Source of the DNA: Prorocentrum cordatum
Taxonomy: Eukaryota > Sar > Dinophyceae > Prorocentrales > Prorocentraceae
Direction of reading: 5' to 3'
Assembly: GCA_963575745.1 (NCBI GenBank)
Contig: CAUYUJ010008580.1
Span: 120,039 to 184,038, forward strand
DNA: 64,000 nt
The notes under the pieces were generated by a model that was not told where the DNA came from, did not search any database, and worked only from the letters and a program-made list of their open reading frames with translations. Of the stretch, positions 30,030 to 41,540 are shown piece after piece. Numbering within the stretch: the first letter of the stretch is position 1; each line of letters starts with the position of its first letter. Made by a program: the position numbers and the translations under genes.

Positions 30030-31165
30030 CGCAACTACAACCAAGTGCGTGTATTCCTCATCTACAACTAGTAGATCCTCACGCCGAATCAAAACCCCTG
30101 ATAGTGCAGGCCCCCCACACTTGAAAGCCTTGTGTGGTAGCCTTTACACGAGGATCCCTTTTGTGGCAATGCTACACCGGATTCTCATTGTGTGGGATGG
30201 GATCAGCAGAGGCCGCCACACTTATAATTTTTCGTAGAAGCCTGTACGTAGAGATCATTTCTGTGGTGGCCTGACAAAAAGGGTTTCGCTTGTGGGGGAT
30301 CTGCAGTGGCATGCACCGTGGGCCCAGGAAGGCTGGAGATGAAACCGGGAGAACCAGCACACACATTAAAAAGGTGCCTGCACAAAAAAATATTAAACAG
30401 TTGAGACAACCTGTGGCTGTCGGTATTTTTGTAGTGCAGATACTCCACAGTTTATGTATGGTTAATACCTGCACAAAGGATAATCACTTTTGTGGCGGCC
30501 GAACAGAACAGAGTGTTTCAGGCTACCACAAAAGAATCCGTTTGTACAGGCTGATACAAAAGGTTTCTTGAAGTGTGAAAGACATTGCATATTCCCCACA
30601 TTCAAAGTCCTCTTACAAGATCAATACGTAAGGTATCCTTTTGGACAGGTTCCTACACAATAAGTTTGATGGTGTGGCATCTGCACCATAAACATATAGA
30701 CAGTCACATATGTTCCTTTCTCGGGTTTCCCATGTGAGAGCACAAACAGTTTCCCATGCTTCCTGTTTTTTTTCTCCGTTTTGTCCCTCTAGCTTTCTCG
30801 GGCTCGAGGCGCCGTCATTATATATCCCCCAGAAGTGATGTTTTTGTCAGGCCGCCTCAAAGGAATTCTTGTGTACAGGCTGCTACAAAGGTGTGGATGC
30901 CACTGCTGATCCCCACAATGAGAATCCATGTGTAAGTCCGCCACAAAGGAATACTTTTGTGAAGGCGTTACACAAGGGCTTCAATTGTGGAGGCCGCCGC
31001 AGACTCTTACAGCTACAATCCTCTGTCCGGTCGCCGCAATTCGAAAATTGTTTGCAAAGGCTTCTACAAGGGGGTCTTTTGTTGCAACCTTGCTTTAAGT
31101 TGCATCCTTTCTGCAAGGCCGTCACACGAACAATTTATGTGTCAAGCACGGCCGCTACAGGTGAG
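30030..31165. repeat. Diverged GCCACAAAAGGxTTxTTGTGTAGG minisatellite, AT-richer
   Basis: Short blocks of the type GGCCGCCACAAAGGAAT, CTTTTGTG and AGGCTxCTACAAA recur every 30-40 bp at about 30060-30700 and again at 30840-31160. They are too diverged for exact unit counting. The composition is clearly lower in GC than the rest of the window. Between the blocks (30590-30830) lies unassigned sequence. Confidence 0.5.
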
Positions 31166-31255
31166 ATAATGAGGATGAGGATGAGGATGAGGATGGTGAT
31201 GTTGATGCTGATGATGATGATGATGATGAGGAGGAGGAGGAGGAGGAGGATGCCG
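31166..31255. repeat. GAT/GAG microsatellite
   Basis: GAGGAT, GATGAT and then GAGGAG repeats. Confidence 0.85.
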
Positions 31256-31569
31256 ATGGAAACGATGCTTGGCGGTTCGTTTTTTTCGTTGCATTCGTAT
31301 AGGCGAAGGGTCGCACACGGTCCCCCCCTGGAAGCCCCGACCCATCTCCCTTTTCCACAGGGGCCGGTTTTCATCCCGCATCGTTTTGGTTCGGGACTTC
31401 GCAAAGGGGGGGGTTGCCACAGGGGGGGTGGGGGAGTTCGGTCCGTTGGCGCATCAAATTGCAGAAAAACGATGCAAAACGAAGTCTCCGGCCGCAACCG
31501 GACCCCGAGAGGTGTCGACAATCGGGGCGCGCGGGGGGGCATCGTTTTTCTGAAATTCGACCCTGCGAC

Positions 31570-31770
31570 GAGAGCACATCTGGGGTCGGCCTCGCCGCCG
31601 CCCTCGGCGCGGCGTCGGCATCGTCGAGGTCGGCGCCGTCGTCCCCGAGGCCAATTGGCCTCTCCCCCCGCCGGCGGGGGCGCAGCCAGGCCCTGCCCAC
31701 CGCTCGCTCCGCCGTCGTGCTGCTCGCCTGCCTCCACGAGCGGGGCCGCGGGGACGGGGGCCAGGGCGCC
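31570..31770 (+). CDS. Exon-like open block, function unknown
   Basis: The plus-strand frame reads STSGVGLAAALGAASASSRS then, after a Pro/Arg-rich part, ALPTARSAVVLLACLHERG. GVGL followed by an Ala-rich helix occurs in HEAT proteins, including ECM29, but this is weak evidence. No convincing splice borders were seen. It could be a chance GC-rich frame. Confidence 0.2.
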
Positions 31771-31827
31771 GGCGCAGGACCCCCCCCGCCGGGGGGAAGG
31801 ACGGGAAGGAAGGCAGGAGGCCAGGAC

Positions 31828-31957
31828 CTTGGCATCGCTTGGACGTGTGCATTTTTCCTTCGGCGAGGAGCATCGAGGAGCATCCTGGATCATTTGGCGA
31901 AAAAGCCACGCACGCAACCGAAAAAGGCACAGGGAATGGACGCCCGAGCGATGGGCA
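31828..31957. mobile_element. TGGCATCGCTCGGACGT hairpin element, copy 3
   Basis: CTTGGCATCGCTTGGACGTG at the left and GGACGCCCGAGCGATGG at the right, with the inner blocks seen in the copies at 3957 and 6153. This is the most diverged of the three. Confidence 0.75.
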
Positions 31958-32058
31958 GAGGAGCCGCTCAGGAGAGCCCGCCCTCTGCATGGCCGTGCCG
32001 TCGCCGCCGCCCGGAGAGCGCGCGCCGCGTCCCTCGCGGACCCCGCCCTCTGGGTGAG

Positions 32059-32290
32059 TCAAGCAGTGGCGAAGCGTCCTGACCCGCATATAGCCCTTTC
32101 AAGCAATGTTCTAATAACCTTTTGTGGCTTCCACGACATGTTCTTAGAACTTTCTGGTTGAAATTGCCTTGCTTTGACGCATCGGGTTTAGGTTCTGAGA
32201 ACAGAGTTTTTGTTCTTAGAACATTTGCGGGTTCTAAGAACATTCCGTGGTAGGACTATAGGAATGCTGGGACGGTCGGTCCCTGCTCCA
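32059..32290. mobile_element. GCAGTGGCGAAGCGTCC inverted-repeat element, copy 2
   Basis: TCAA then GCAGTGGCGAAGCGTCCTGA at the left and GGGACGGTCGGTCCCTGC then TCCA at the right. Interior AGAACATTTGCGGGTTCTAA and CTAATAACCTTTTGTGG blocks match copy 1. The right TSD has one change. Confidence 0.8.
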
Positions 32291-32506
32291 GTGAGACCGC
32301 TTCCGCTCGACGCTCAAAGCGGACCCCCCGGGGGGCCGGTCGAACAGCTCCCCAGACTCGAACCCCGAGGTCATTGGGCTCGACGGGCGCGCCTGCTGGA
32401 ACCAGCCGAGACCAAGTCCCAACGTCTGCTAGACAGGGCATCTCATCCATGACACCTGGGCCAGATCGAGCCGTCGAGGTGACCGCACGGGGCACCGGCA
32501 GGGCCG
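32291..32506 (-). pseudogene. Fragment of the decayed-LINE family (region before RNase H)
   Basis: The minus strand reads MPCLADVGTWSRLVPAGAPV, nearly identical to the start of the RNase H segment at 17184, and its non-coding neighbour GCCAGATCGAGCCGTCGAGG matches 17385-17430. It lacks the TA-flanked insertion found at 17191-17382 and so records the empty site. It is bounded by two MITEs. Confidence 0.7.
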
Positions 32507-32752
32507 TAGTGGGCCCTGGAAACGACAGGGCCGTCGTGTTACCGGTTCCGTTTTGCCGTTTTTTTGCGGGTTCCGACGCAGTTTTTTTACCGGTTTTGTC
32601 GCCGTTTTTTGATCGGTTCCGGCTCCGGTTCCGATCCTGGAGCAGTTTTTGTTGCCGTTTCCAGTCGCCGTTTTTTTGCCGTTTCCATTTTCAAGGGACA
32701 TGTTTTTGGGAAAGAGTGAAAAACCGGCCCTGCCGTTTCCGGGGCCCACAAA
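32507..32752. mobile_element. 240-bp GTGGGCCC inverted-repeat element, copy 3
   Basis: TAGTGGGCCCTGGAAACGAC at the left and GCCGTTTCCGGGGCCCACA at the right, with ACCGGTTTTGTCGCCG-type inner blocks. It occupies the same relative position in its host fragment as copy 2 at 17431. Confidence 0.85.
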
Positions 32753-32994
32753 GGCCGGTCGGGGCTCGGCCTTCGCCAGAGTGGCCTTTGGTGCGCGGCT
32801 TTGGGGTGGCGCGGGGGAACCACACCCAAGCCCGCAGGCCGCCACTGTCTCAGGTTCTTGCCCTCATTTCCCCGGACCAGCGACTGCCCGAAAGTTGTGT
32901 CGCTCATAGTTTCGCCCGAATTGGGGTGAAAGTTGAGGTCCCTGGGGTCGCCGCGACCCAGGCGCTGCAGTGTCGATGCCGATGGCGGCGAGGA

Positions 32995-33198
32995 TGATAA
33001 GGACAAAGATGATGACGACGACGGTGGCAGTGACAGATGATATAATGACGACGGTGATGATGTTAGTGTTAGTGGTGATGAAGAGGGCGATGATGATGAT
33101 GCTGATGATGATGATGATGATGATGATGGTGACGATGATGGTGGAGATGATGATGATGCTGATGATGATGATGATCCCCGCGTCTGAAGGGGTCAGGA

Positions 33199-33246
<48 letters not shown>

Positions 33247-33505
33247 GTGATGCTGCTGACGATGATGATGATGATGATGACGATGATGATGATTGTTGTG
33301 ATGACGATGATGATGATGGTGATGGTGATGACGGTGGAGATGATGATGGTGATTATGATGCTTATGATTATGATGATGCTGATGATGATGATGATGGTGG
33401 TGGTGGTGATGATGATGACGACGACGATGGTGATGATGATGACGATGATGATGATGATGGTGATGATGATGGTGATGATGGTGATGACGATGGTGGAAGC
33501 AATGC
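32995..33505. repeat. GAT/GAC trinucleotide tract
   Basis: About 500 bp of GATGAT with GAC, GGT and GCT interruptions. The poly-Met, poly-Asp and poly-His frames in different phases are artefacts. Confidence 0.9.
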
Positions 33506-33549
33506 GTAGCAGGAATTATGGCAAGGGACAAACGGCAACATTGACGAAA

Positions 33550-33956
33550 GCGACGACGAGCGCGACGAGTGCGGCAATGACCTGCTCGAGAGCTGCATTT
33601 GTTCCTTCACAGTGAGATGCGAAGGTTCCGACGATCGCGACGCCGACGACGATTGCGATCGTTGCCACGGCGGCCCCCCTACGACCCCGACGTCGATAAT
33701 GAAGACGAGTACGGTGAGCACCACGAGCACGACTACGAGGAAAGGGACAACTGCGACGGCGCCACCCAGACGACCCCGACGACCAGTACGACGACGAGTA
33801 CGACGACAAGTACGACGACGAGTACGACGAGCACGACATCGACGACGAGTACGACGACGATGACGACGACCGCTGCGACGGCGTCGGCCTCGGTGACGAC
33901 CGGTAGCGGGCGGCAGCGGCGACGGCGAGGACGACGATGACGATGATCAATTAGAC
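33550..33956. repeat. Degenerate CGA/ACGACGAGT repeats
   Basis: ACGACGAGTACGACGACAAG-like blocks, densest at 33775-33935. Confidence 0.8.
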
Positions 33957-34122
33957 GTAAGAGTGACCCTTCGCCGGAGTGACCTGGTGCGGGCCCATTT
34001 GGGCCCCCCGATCGCCGAGCGCGATGCGACGGTAGCGTATTGCGCGCTTGTGTTCGGTCCCCCCGCGGCCCCCCAAACGCCGCGCACCAAAGGTCACTCT
34101 TACCCAGCGTCACTCTTGCGTG
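33957..34122. mobile_element. AAGAGTGACC inverted-repeat element inside a CGA tract
   Basis: GTAAGAGTGACCCTTCGCCG plus GAGTGACCTGGTGCG at the left is mirrored by CGCACCAAAGGTCACTCTTA plus CCCAGCGTCACTCTTGC at the right. Each arm contains the GAGTGAC motif twice. The flanks on both sides are CGA-type repeats, so it appears inserted into the microsatellite. It is MITE-like. Confidence 0.65.
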
Positions 34123-34139
34123 CAGCCGAGATGACCAAC

Positions 34140-34293
34140 GCGGCGACAACGAGGACAACGCTGACGAATGCAGTGAGTACGACGGCGCCTCCCAAAGAAC
34201 GAGGACGACGACGGCGACGGCGACGGCGACGGCGACAGCGACGACGACGACGGCGACTGCGACGACGAGGACGACGAGGACGGCGACGGCGAA

Positions 34294-34324
<31 letters not shown>

Positions 34325-34700
34325 ACAGCGACCGCGACGGCGACGGCCAACGCGACCGCGACGGCGTCGACGGCGACAGCGACGGTGGCGACGCCGACCA
34401 GGGCGCCTCGCGCGGGCCAGTAGCGCCTTTGGAGTACGGCGCCGACGCCCACCGGGATGGCACCGACAACGTCGACGAATGCAGCGACTACGACGGCGAC
34501 CCCCCGAGGACGAGGACCAGGACAATGACGACAGCGACCGCGACCGCGAAAGCAACGGCGACGACGGCGACAGCGATGGCGACGACGACGACTTCGACGA
34601 TGACTGCGACGGCGACGGCGATGGCGACGGCGACGGCGACGGTGACGGCGACGGTGACGGCGGCGGCAGCGACGGCGATGGCGACAGCGACAGCGGCAAT
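34140..34700. repeat. CGA/CGG trinucleotide tract
   Basis: GACGACGGCGACGGCGAC-type sequence with a mixed stretch near 34395-34500. Confidence 0.85.
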
Positions 34701-34719
34701 GGAACATCCGCCAGGATGG

Positions 34720-34932
34720 ACGCCCGAAATGCAGCCCGAATTGGTGCCCGAGACGCTGCCCGAATTCCCACCCGAAATCTTGGCCCGAATTGTCGGGCTC
34801 TCCTATGCGAGCCAGCTCGCATTTGGACGGCCTGCACTTTGGGTAAAGATTCCAGGTGCATTCCGGGCAATTCGGGCAACAATTCGGACAATATTTCGGG
34901 CAACAGTTTGGGCGACACTTCGGAAGCAGCCC
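34720..34932. repeat. Inverted minisatellite hairpin, GCCCGAATT units
   Basis: The left arm has five or six 15-bp units of the type GCCCGAATTGGT/GCCCGAGACGCT (34725-34795). The right arm has the reverse complement units AATTCGGGCAACA (34865-34930). A 65-bp spacer with GAGCCAGCTCGC separates them. Both arms would pair into a long, repetitive hairpin. Confidence 0.6.
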
Positions 34933-34974
34933 CAGGCAACACAGTAACCAGGATATGAAGAAGCTTGGAACTCG

Positions 34975-35345
34975 ACGTCGTCTTCGTCGCTTGTCATCGT
35001 AGTCGGTGTCGTCGTCGTCGTCGTTGTTGTCGTCGTACTCGCCGTCGCAGTCACTCGTCATCGACATCGTCGTCGTCGTACGCGTTGTCGTCGTACTCGT
35101 CGTCGTCGCACTCGTCGGTGTAACCGAGATAAGGACATGCCAGATCTTATGATCCTCCGGGCGCAGCCCTGGGCCACTCCATGACCAAGATACCAAAGTA
35201 TGTGATACTCAACTTCGAGACGTCGTTGTTGTTGTGTTCGTCGTTATCGTCGTCGTCGCCGGCGTCGTCGCCGTCGTCGTCGCCGGCGTCGTAGCCGTCG
35301 TCGTCGCTGTGGTCGTCGCATTCGTCGTCGTCCTTGTCTTTGCCT
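34975..35345. repeat. TCGTCG trinucleotide tracts
   Basis: TCGTCG tracts at about 34975-35125 and 35220-35345 run in the opposite sense to the CGA tracts at 34140-34700, so the region 34.1-35.3 kb is roughly inverted about the hairpin at 34.7-34.9 kb. Confidence 0.8.
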
Positions 35346-35966
35346 CCGTCGTCAGCGCCTCGCGCGGCCGCCGCCGGGCGCGTCGGCGCCGGGCCGGGGG
35401 ACGGAGGACGGAGGAGAGTTACATCCACGCGCCACCCTCGGCACAGTGCCGGCACGCCGGCTGGCCCGAGTAGGGGTGCACGGGAGCGCCCCCTCGCGGG
35501 AGCCCATGAATTGTAGTGGGCATGTTATGGGAGGTGTGGTCTGGCTGGTGCGGTGTGGTCGGTATGGTGGAACTTTATATGGTGGGTATCGTTTGGTAGG
35601 TGTTGTGTGGGGGGGAGGGTGCGGCATGAACGGTAAGCTAGGTCGGGCATGGCAGGAATCTTGTGGCAGGTATGGCGTTACAGATGTGGTATGGTGTCTT
35701 AGGACTCTTTCGGGTGCCTCTTGAGCCATCTTGGGACCATCTGAGAGTATTCTTAGGCCGTTATGAGCTGACGGAAACACAAATGCGAAAATGCGACACA
35801 CGGACGAAAACTACAGGGAGATACATGAATTCGGTTCTTTCGGACTGGGTTGGGAGTCGTCTCGTGGCCCTCTTGAAAACATCTCGGGCCGTCTTGACGC
35901 CATCGTGGGCCGCCCGGCGTCGTCTGGGCCGTCCGGGAAGCTCGGGAGCGCAGACCCATTGTCTTA
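35346..35966. other. No gene recognised
   Basis: Contains GGTATGG-type G/T-rich repeats at 35510-35700. No conserved product is seen. Confidence 0.35.
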
Positions 35967-36127
35967 TACTAGAGTTAAGTCGGGCGTGTCCCTCTGCAGG
36001 GGGAATATTCAAAAATAGTCAAAAAAATATTCACTGCGTGGGGATCCCCATATGTGCATCTCCTTGCTGGCGCTCCCTTGGTGGTGGGACTCGGTGAGGA
36101 CGAATCTGGATTTAAGTGTGACTGAGC

Positions 36128-37060
<933 letters not shown>

Positions 37061-37065
37061 GTCAC

Positions 37066-37897
37066 GGGCTCGTGAGATCAGCCAGGGTGGCTCCCCCTTG
37101 GGGCTCCCAAATGATGCCCCTGGCAGCGTTTTGTGACCATGAGGCTCTCAAGAGATACATGTTGGGGAGGCCAAACGGCAATTCTAGCTGAGGCGTCCCA
37201 CCAAAATCGGCGCGAACGGGCTCGTGAGATCAGCCAGGGTGGCTCCCCCTTGGGGCTCCCAAATGATGCCCCTGGCAGCGTTTTGCGACCATGAGGCTCT
37301 CAAGAGATACATGTTGGGGGCGCCAAACGGCAATTCTAGCTGAGACGTCCCACCAAAATCGGCGCGAACGGGCTCGTGAGATCAGCCAGGGTGGCTCCCC
37401 CTTGGGGCTCCCAAATGATGCCCCTGGCAGCGTTTTGTGACCATGAGGCTCTCAAGAGATACATGTTGGGGGCGCCAAACGGCAATTCTAGCTGAGACGT
37501 CCCACCAAAATCGGCGCGAACGGGCTCGTGAGATCAGCCAGGGTGGCTCCCCCTTGGGGCTCCCAAATGATGCCCCTGGCAGCGTTTTGTGACCATGAGG
37601 CTCTCAAGAGATACATGTTGGGGGCGCCAAACGGCAATTCTAGCTGAGACGTCCCACCAAAATCGGCGCGAACGGGCTCGTGAGATCAGCCAGGGTGGCT
37701 CCCCCTTGGGGCTCCCAAATGATGCCCCTGGCAGCGTTTTGCGACCATGAGGCTCTCAAGAGATACATGTTGGGGGCGCCAAACGGCAATTCTAGCTGAG
37801 ACGTCCCACCAAAATCGGCGCGAACGGGCTCGTGAGATCAGCCAGGGTGGCTCCCCCTTGGGGCTCCCAAATGATGCCCCTGGCAGCGTTTTGTGAT
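37066..37897 (+). repeat. 152-bp satellite, about 5.5 nearly identical units
   Basis: Units begin GGGCTCGTGAGATCAGCCAG at 37066, 37218, 37370, 37522, 37674 and 37826 (period 152). Differences are single bases (for example TTTTGTGACC versus TTTTGCGACC, and GGAGGCCAA versus GGGCGCCAA). The near identity shows recent expansion or homogenisation. Confidence 0.97.
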
Positions 37898-37917
37898 CAT
37901 GAGAGAGTGTGAGTGTG

Positions 37918-38020
37918 AGCTTAACTTATCTTATCTTATCTTGAAATCTCTTATTATCATATCTTGTGCTATCTTATCTTATCTTGTAGTATCTTATCTT
38001 GTCTTGTCTTATCTGGTGAT
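37918..38020. repeat. TTATC pentamer tract
   Basis: CTTATCTTATCTTG-type repeats with interruptions, inside the same transposon. Confidence 0.9.
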
Positions 38021-38241
38021 TATCATTGGGAGGAGGGAGGCGCGAGCGGGAGGAAGAAGGAGGAGGAGGAGTGGGAGGCGTCAGAGTAATAACAAGAACC
38101 CCAATCCTTAGGATATGGGGAAAAAGTCTGGGGACGATTATTGGACAATTTTTTTGCCCATTGGGGGAGTATGTTTGGAGTATGTTTTATTTTTCGCCCA
38201 AAATCGCCCTGTAGGGGGACACGCCCGACTTAATACTAGAG

Positions 38242-38920
38242 ACCGTTTCCCCTGGAGCGCTGCCCTATCGTTTTTCTTCACGCGAGATCATGGCCTCGGG
38301 AGTGGGTGGGATGCACGCGGTACTGCGCGAGAAGAGGGGGGTCCGTTTTTGGAATGCAGGGATCACGGTGGTTCCGCGAAGGAATTTGGTGTATACACGC
38401 GCCAGCATCCCACCGAGCCCCTTGGCCGACCAGACGACTTGGTGTACACTTCGAGCCCCTCCCAGAGTCGCCGGGATGAGGGCTGGAACCCTCGTCCTCA
38501 GGATCTGCGCCAGCTGGCCATGTACAGTCGGGGCCCTGAAGAAGGAACCCTTTTCGTTGGGGAGGGGCTCCGTGTTCCTTGATTGCTTTACAGTTTTCCT
38601 GGCGTTTTCTTTTGGTTTTCGATGGGAAATCGGAGTTTAACTTGTGGGAAAAAGGGGCCCCGTTCCTTATTTATCGTTCCTTAGGTCAACGCCCCGACTG
38701 TACTCTATCTCAGATGCCGTCTGTCAGTCGGAACGTCCACCATCTCGGAAGCATCTCAGAGCACACGTCCGAGAGTCGTGGCAAGGTGCCCGAGCGGGCT
38801 GCTGCGTGCGAGCCTGTTGATGTAACGTCAGCGACCTGCCGGCCGCGCTGCAGCAGCCTGCGATGAGTTCGTCTCGGCTGGTGCTGAACTCCTGCGCCGC
38901 CGCGAACCGGGCTGTTCTGG
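38242..38920. other. No gene recognised
   Basis: Mixed sequence. GTGTACAC(T)-like blocks near 38390 and 38440 are inverted with respect to each other. No product was recognised. Confidence 0.3.
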
Positions 38921-38921
38921 A

Positions 38922-39082
38922 GGGGAAGAAACACACAGACACAAGTCATCATCGATTCCCCTACAAAATATGGGAAATTATGGGAAGTGGGGGTGAAGAC
39001 AAAAACCCAGAACATATTTGAAACTGTGTGGAATCCGGTTCTCTGTGTCTATCTGTTTGTGTGTCCCCGGGCCCCTTCACTC
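38922..39082 (+). repeat. ACACAGACACAA...GTGTCCC dispersed repeat, another copy
   Basis: From AAACACACAGACACAAGTCA through CAAAATATGGGAAATTATGG to GTTTGTGTGTCCCCGGGCCC it follows the order of the copies at 843 and 1268. Confidence 0.65.
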
Positions 39083-39384
39083 GTGCCCTCCAGGGTCGAA
39101 GAAGTCGGCGTCTCCTCCTCGGCGGGAGGTCGGCGCGGAAGCGAAACGAGGGCGGCTCCGCCGGCGGAAGCGAAAGAGGCGTGCTTACGAGACGAGAGAA
39201 TTCTTGGGCTCCGGGCTTCCAGACTCGGCCACGCGTTGTCCGCAGCCTTTCCGACCTGTATTACTGGTGAGCTTTGTTTTGCGGTCGTGAAGGCTTGGAT
39301 GTTGGGTCGCTCCGCGAGTTCTGGCCCACGGCCATTCGGCGCGCCACGTTGTCCACTTCGCGGTCCTTGGGCGTCAACGTCCCA

Positions 39385-39480
39385 AGCTTCTCCTGACCTA
39401 CTGCCCCGCAGAGCGGAGCGACACACGATCCACTTGCAAAGCACAGCCGCCGCGACACGCTAAGCACAGGTTGCCCACCT
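39385..39480 (-). pseudogene. Repeat-encoded fragment, paired with 41425-41540
   Basis: GCGTCAACGTCCCAAGCTTC, CGCAGAGCGGAGCGACACAC and TCCACTTGCAAAGC match 41425-41540 in order. On the minus strand both can encode LQ-x-x-x-VSLRSAG, so they may derive from a mobile-element protein. Which protein is not clear. Confidence 0.35.
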
Positions 39481-39640
39481 GACGAACTACTACAAGTCTT
39501 AGTTCGCTGAGGGTGCCGCCGTGTCCGCGGGTACTGTCTTGCTTGCCTTGCTGGCGCGCGCGCAGGCCCGCACAGGCGGGCACCGACGCCGCGGGCAGAA
39601 GGAAGAGGAGGAGGTGGAGGATGAGGAGGAAGAGCAGCAA

Positions 39641-39877
39641 TTAAGCAGGTGTGAAGCGTCCTGACCTGCCTACAGGCGCACCAAAGAATGTTGCAACAGT
39701 ACTTTGTGGTTTGGGCGAACTGTTCTTAGAACAATGATTCTGGCTGAGACCGTCTTTTTTAACACATCGGCTGTATGCCCCATGACCATCTGCCTTCGGT
39801 TATTAAAACATGGGTTTGTTCTGAGAGCATGTCGTGGTAGGCCACTGGGAATGCCTGAACGGTCGGCCCCTGCTAAA
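39641..39877. mobile_element. GCAGTGGCGAAGCGTCC inverted-repeat element, copy 3
   Basis: TTAA then GCAGGTGTGAAGCGTCCTGA at the left and CTGAACGGTCGGCCCCTGC then TAAA at the right. The interior AGAACAATGATTCTGGCTGA and AAAACATGGGTTTGTTCTGA blocks correspond to copies 1 and 2 but are more diverged. The target site here is close to TTAA. Confidence 0.75.
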
Positions 39878-40298
39878 TACAGAGGAAGAGCAGCAGGAGG
39901 AGCAGCAGAATCAGTTGCAGGTGGCGGATGAGGGCCCAAACTTGTTCCGATATGACTTCAATTCGCAGCCCCATAGTTCCCGACCCCCCTCCCCCCTCCC
40001 AGTTGGTAAATCTTCGTCCCAGATCCGTTTTGAATGGTCCCAGGGACATGGTAGCGGGCCCGAGGGCCGAAATTGAAACGAATGCCCGATTCGAAAGAAC
40101 ACATCGCCGGAGACTTTGGGCATGAAAGCGAGTAGCAGGACGAAGAGACATCCGATGACTTGCTTCTTTGCAGCACGGTTTTTTTCCAGAAGTCCCGGCC
40201 CTTCCCCCCCAGGGCCCCCCGCGAGGGCCTCCCGAGGCCGAAAGCGGTGAAACACTGTCGGCGCGAGCATGTCTGGAGCAGGACGAGGAGGAGCTTTG

Positions 40299-40568
40299 TG
40301 GGCCCCAGAAACGGCAGGGCCGTTTATTTCACCGTTTCCCCAAATATGTCCCTTGAAAATGGAAACGGCAAAAAATTGGCGACCGGAAACGGCCCAAAAA
40401 ACGGCGATCGGAAACGGCAAAAAAACAGCTCCAGGATCGGAACTGGAGCCAGAACCGATCAAACAACGGCGACGGAACCGGTAAAAAAACGGCGTCGGAA
40501 CCGGCAACAAAAACGGCAAAACGGAACAGGTAACAAAAAGCGGCCCTGTCGTTTCCAGGGCCCACTGA
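40299..40568. mobile_element. 240-bp GTGGGCCC inverted-repeat element, copy 4 (reverse)
   Basis: GTGGGCCCCAGAAACGGCAG at the left, CGTTTCCAGGGCCCAC at the right. The interior is A-rich (GGCAAAAAAACAGCTCC, AACCGGTAAAAAAACGGCG), that is, the reverse complement of copies 1-3 and 5. It is slightly longer because of an extra CGATCGGAAACGG unit. Confidence 0.8.
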
Positions 40569-40599
40569 GAGGAGGAGCACCAGGACGAGAAGAGCCCCT

Positions 40600-40745
40600 C
40601 TCCGTGGCCGTGAGGACGTCCCAGCAGGCCTGCTGAGTCGCCCGCCGCCAGGGCGGGGCTGCTGGAGGCGGCGGCGGGCGCCGGCGGCTTCGAGCCCCTG
40701 CTGCTGCTGCTGGCGCAGGCCCCAAGCGTCGCGCGCGGGTGGGGC
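40600..40745 (+). CDS. Exon-like Ala/Leu-rich block, function unknown
   Basis: The frame RPAESPAARAGLLEAAAGAG then GFEPLLLLLAQAPSVARGWG on the plus strand is helix-like. It has no clear acceptor. High GC makes chance frames likely, so this is a weak candidate. Confidence 0.18.
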
Positions 40746-41083
40746 GGAGGCGTAACCCGCCAATGGTCGGGAGCGCCGAGCCCAGATGTGCTCGCGTCGT
40801 GAACGAAGGGGAGGTTTTGTTGCCGTCTCGGGCATTGTCCGTTGGGTCTGCGGGCGCGTCGTCGGTTCCCCGAGGTTTCCTTGTCTCGGGATGCGTTCCA
40901 GCAGCTGCGTTTCGTCGAGGGCGTTCCTGGGGCTGCCTGGACCGTCCCGAACAGCCACCCGAGGCCCGAGTTATGGCCCGAAAATCAGAGATGCTCGTTT
41001 CGTTCGCGGCGTAAGGTTTTTGCCTGGACACGGTCTCCAGGACCCCTCGCCAGGCCCCCGCACGCTTGGGGGCCCCATGCAGG

Positions 41084-41540
41084 AGACATCAGGGCATCGC
41101 ATGTCTGCGAACCCAGCTGCTGGCAGGTACCGGGGCTCAGCGCAAACAGAGCTCAGCCATGGCGCCGATCCTGCAGGATCCTGCCAAGCCCGATTTGGGT
41201 TGAGCCGTGTTTTGGAGCCGTTCGCGGCCGTGGAGGTGGCCGTACGTGTTGGCTGGGCCGGCTCACCGGGAAGCCCTCCAAAAGTTGCAGCGCCGTTGTT
41301 GATGCATGGGCTAAGCCGGGTTTGCGCTGACCTGGGTTACGGTCAGGGTCTCTTGGTTCTCGCGTGTGGCTCCTCTGGTTCTGGCCCAAAATGCTGCGGC
41401 TCGACACGCCAACCGCGTCCCGGACCCAGAGCGTCAACGTCCCGAGAGTTCTTTGCCTCCCGCCCCGCGGAGCGGAGCGACACGCATTCCGCTTGCAAGG
41501 CGCAGCGTGTCGCCAGGGCAGCCGCCGCGAAAGGCTGAGC
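41084..41540. repeat. Dispersed repeat with CCTGCAGGATCCTGC palindrome, copy 1
   Basis: GATCCTGCAGGATCCTGC, CGTTCGCGGCCGTGGAGGTG and GCGTACGTGTTGGCTG-like blocks recur at 55620-55760. The segment 41425-41540 pairs with 39385-39480. Confidence 0.5.

Noticed and set aside
32340-32400. GGGTTCGAGTC on the minus strand, resembling a tRNA T-loop
   Set aside because: No acceptor stem, D-arm or anticodon arm can be formed around it, and the segment aligns with retroelement coding sequence at 17090-17184.
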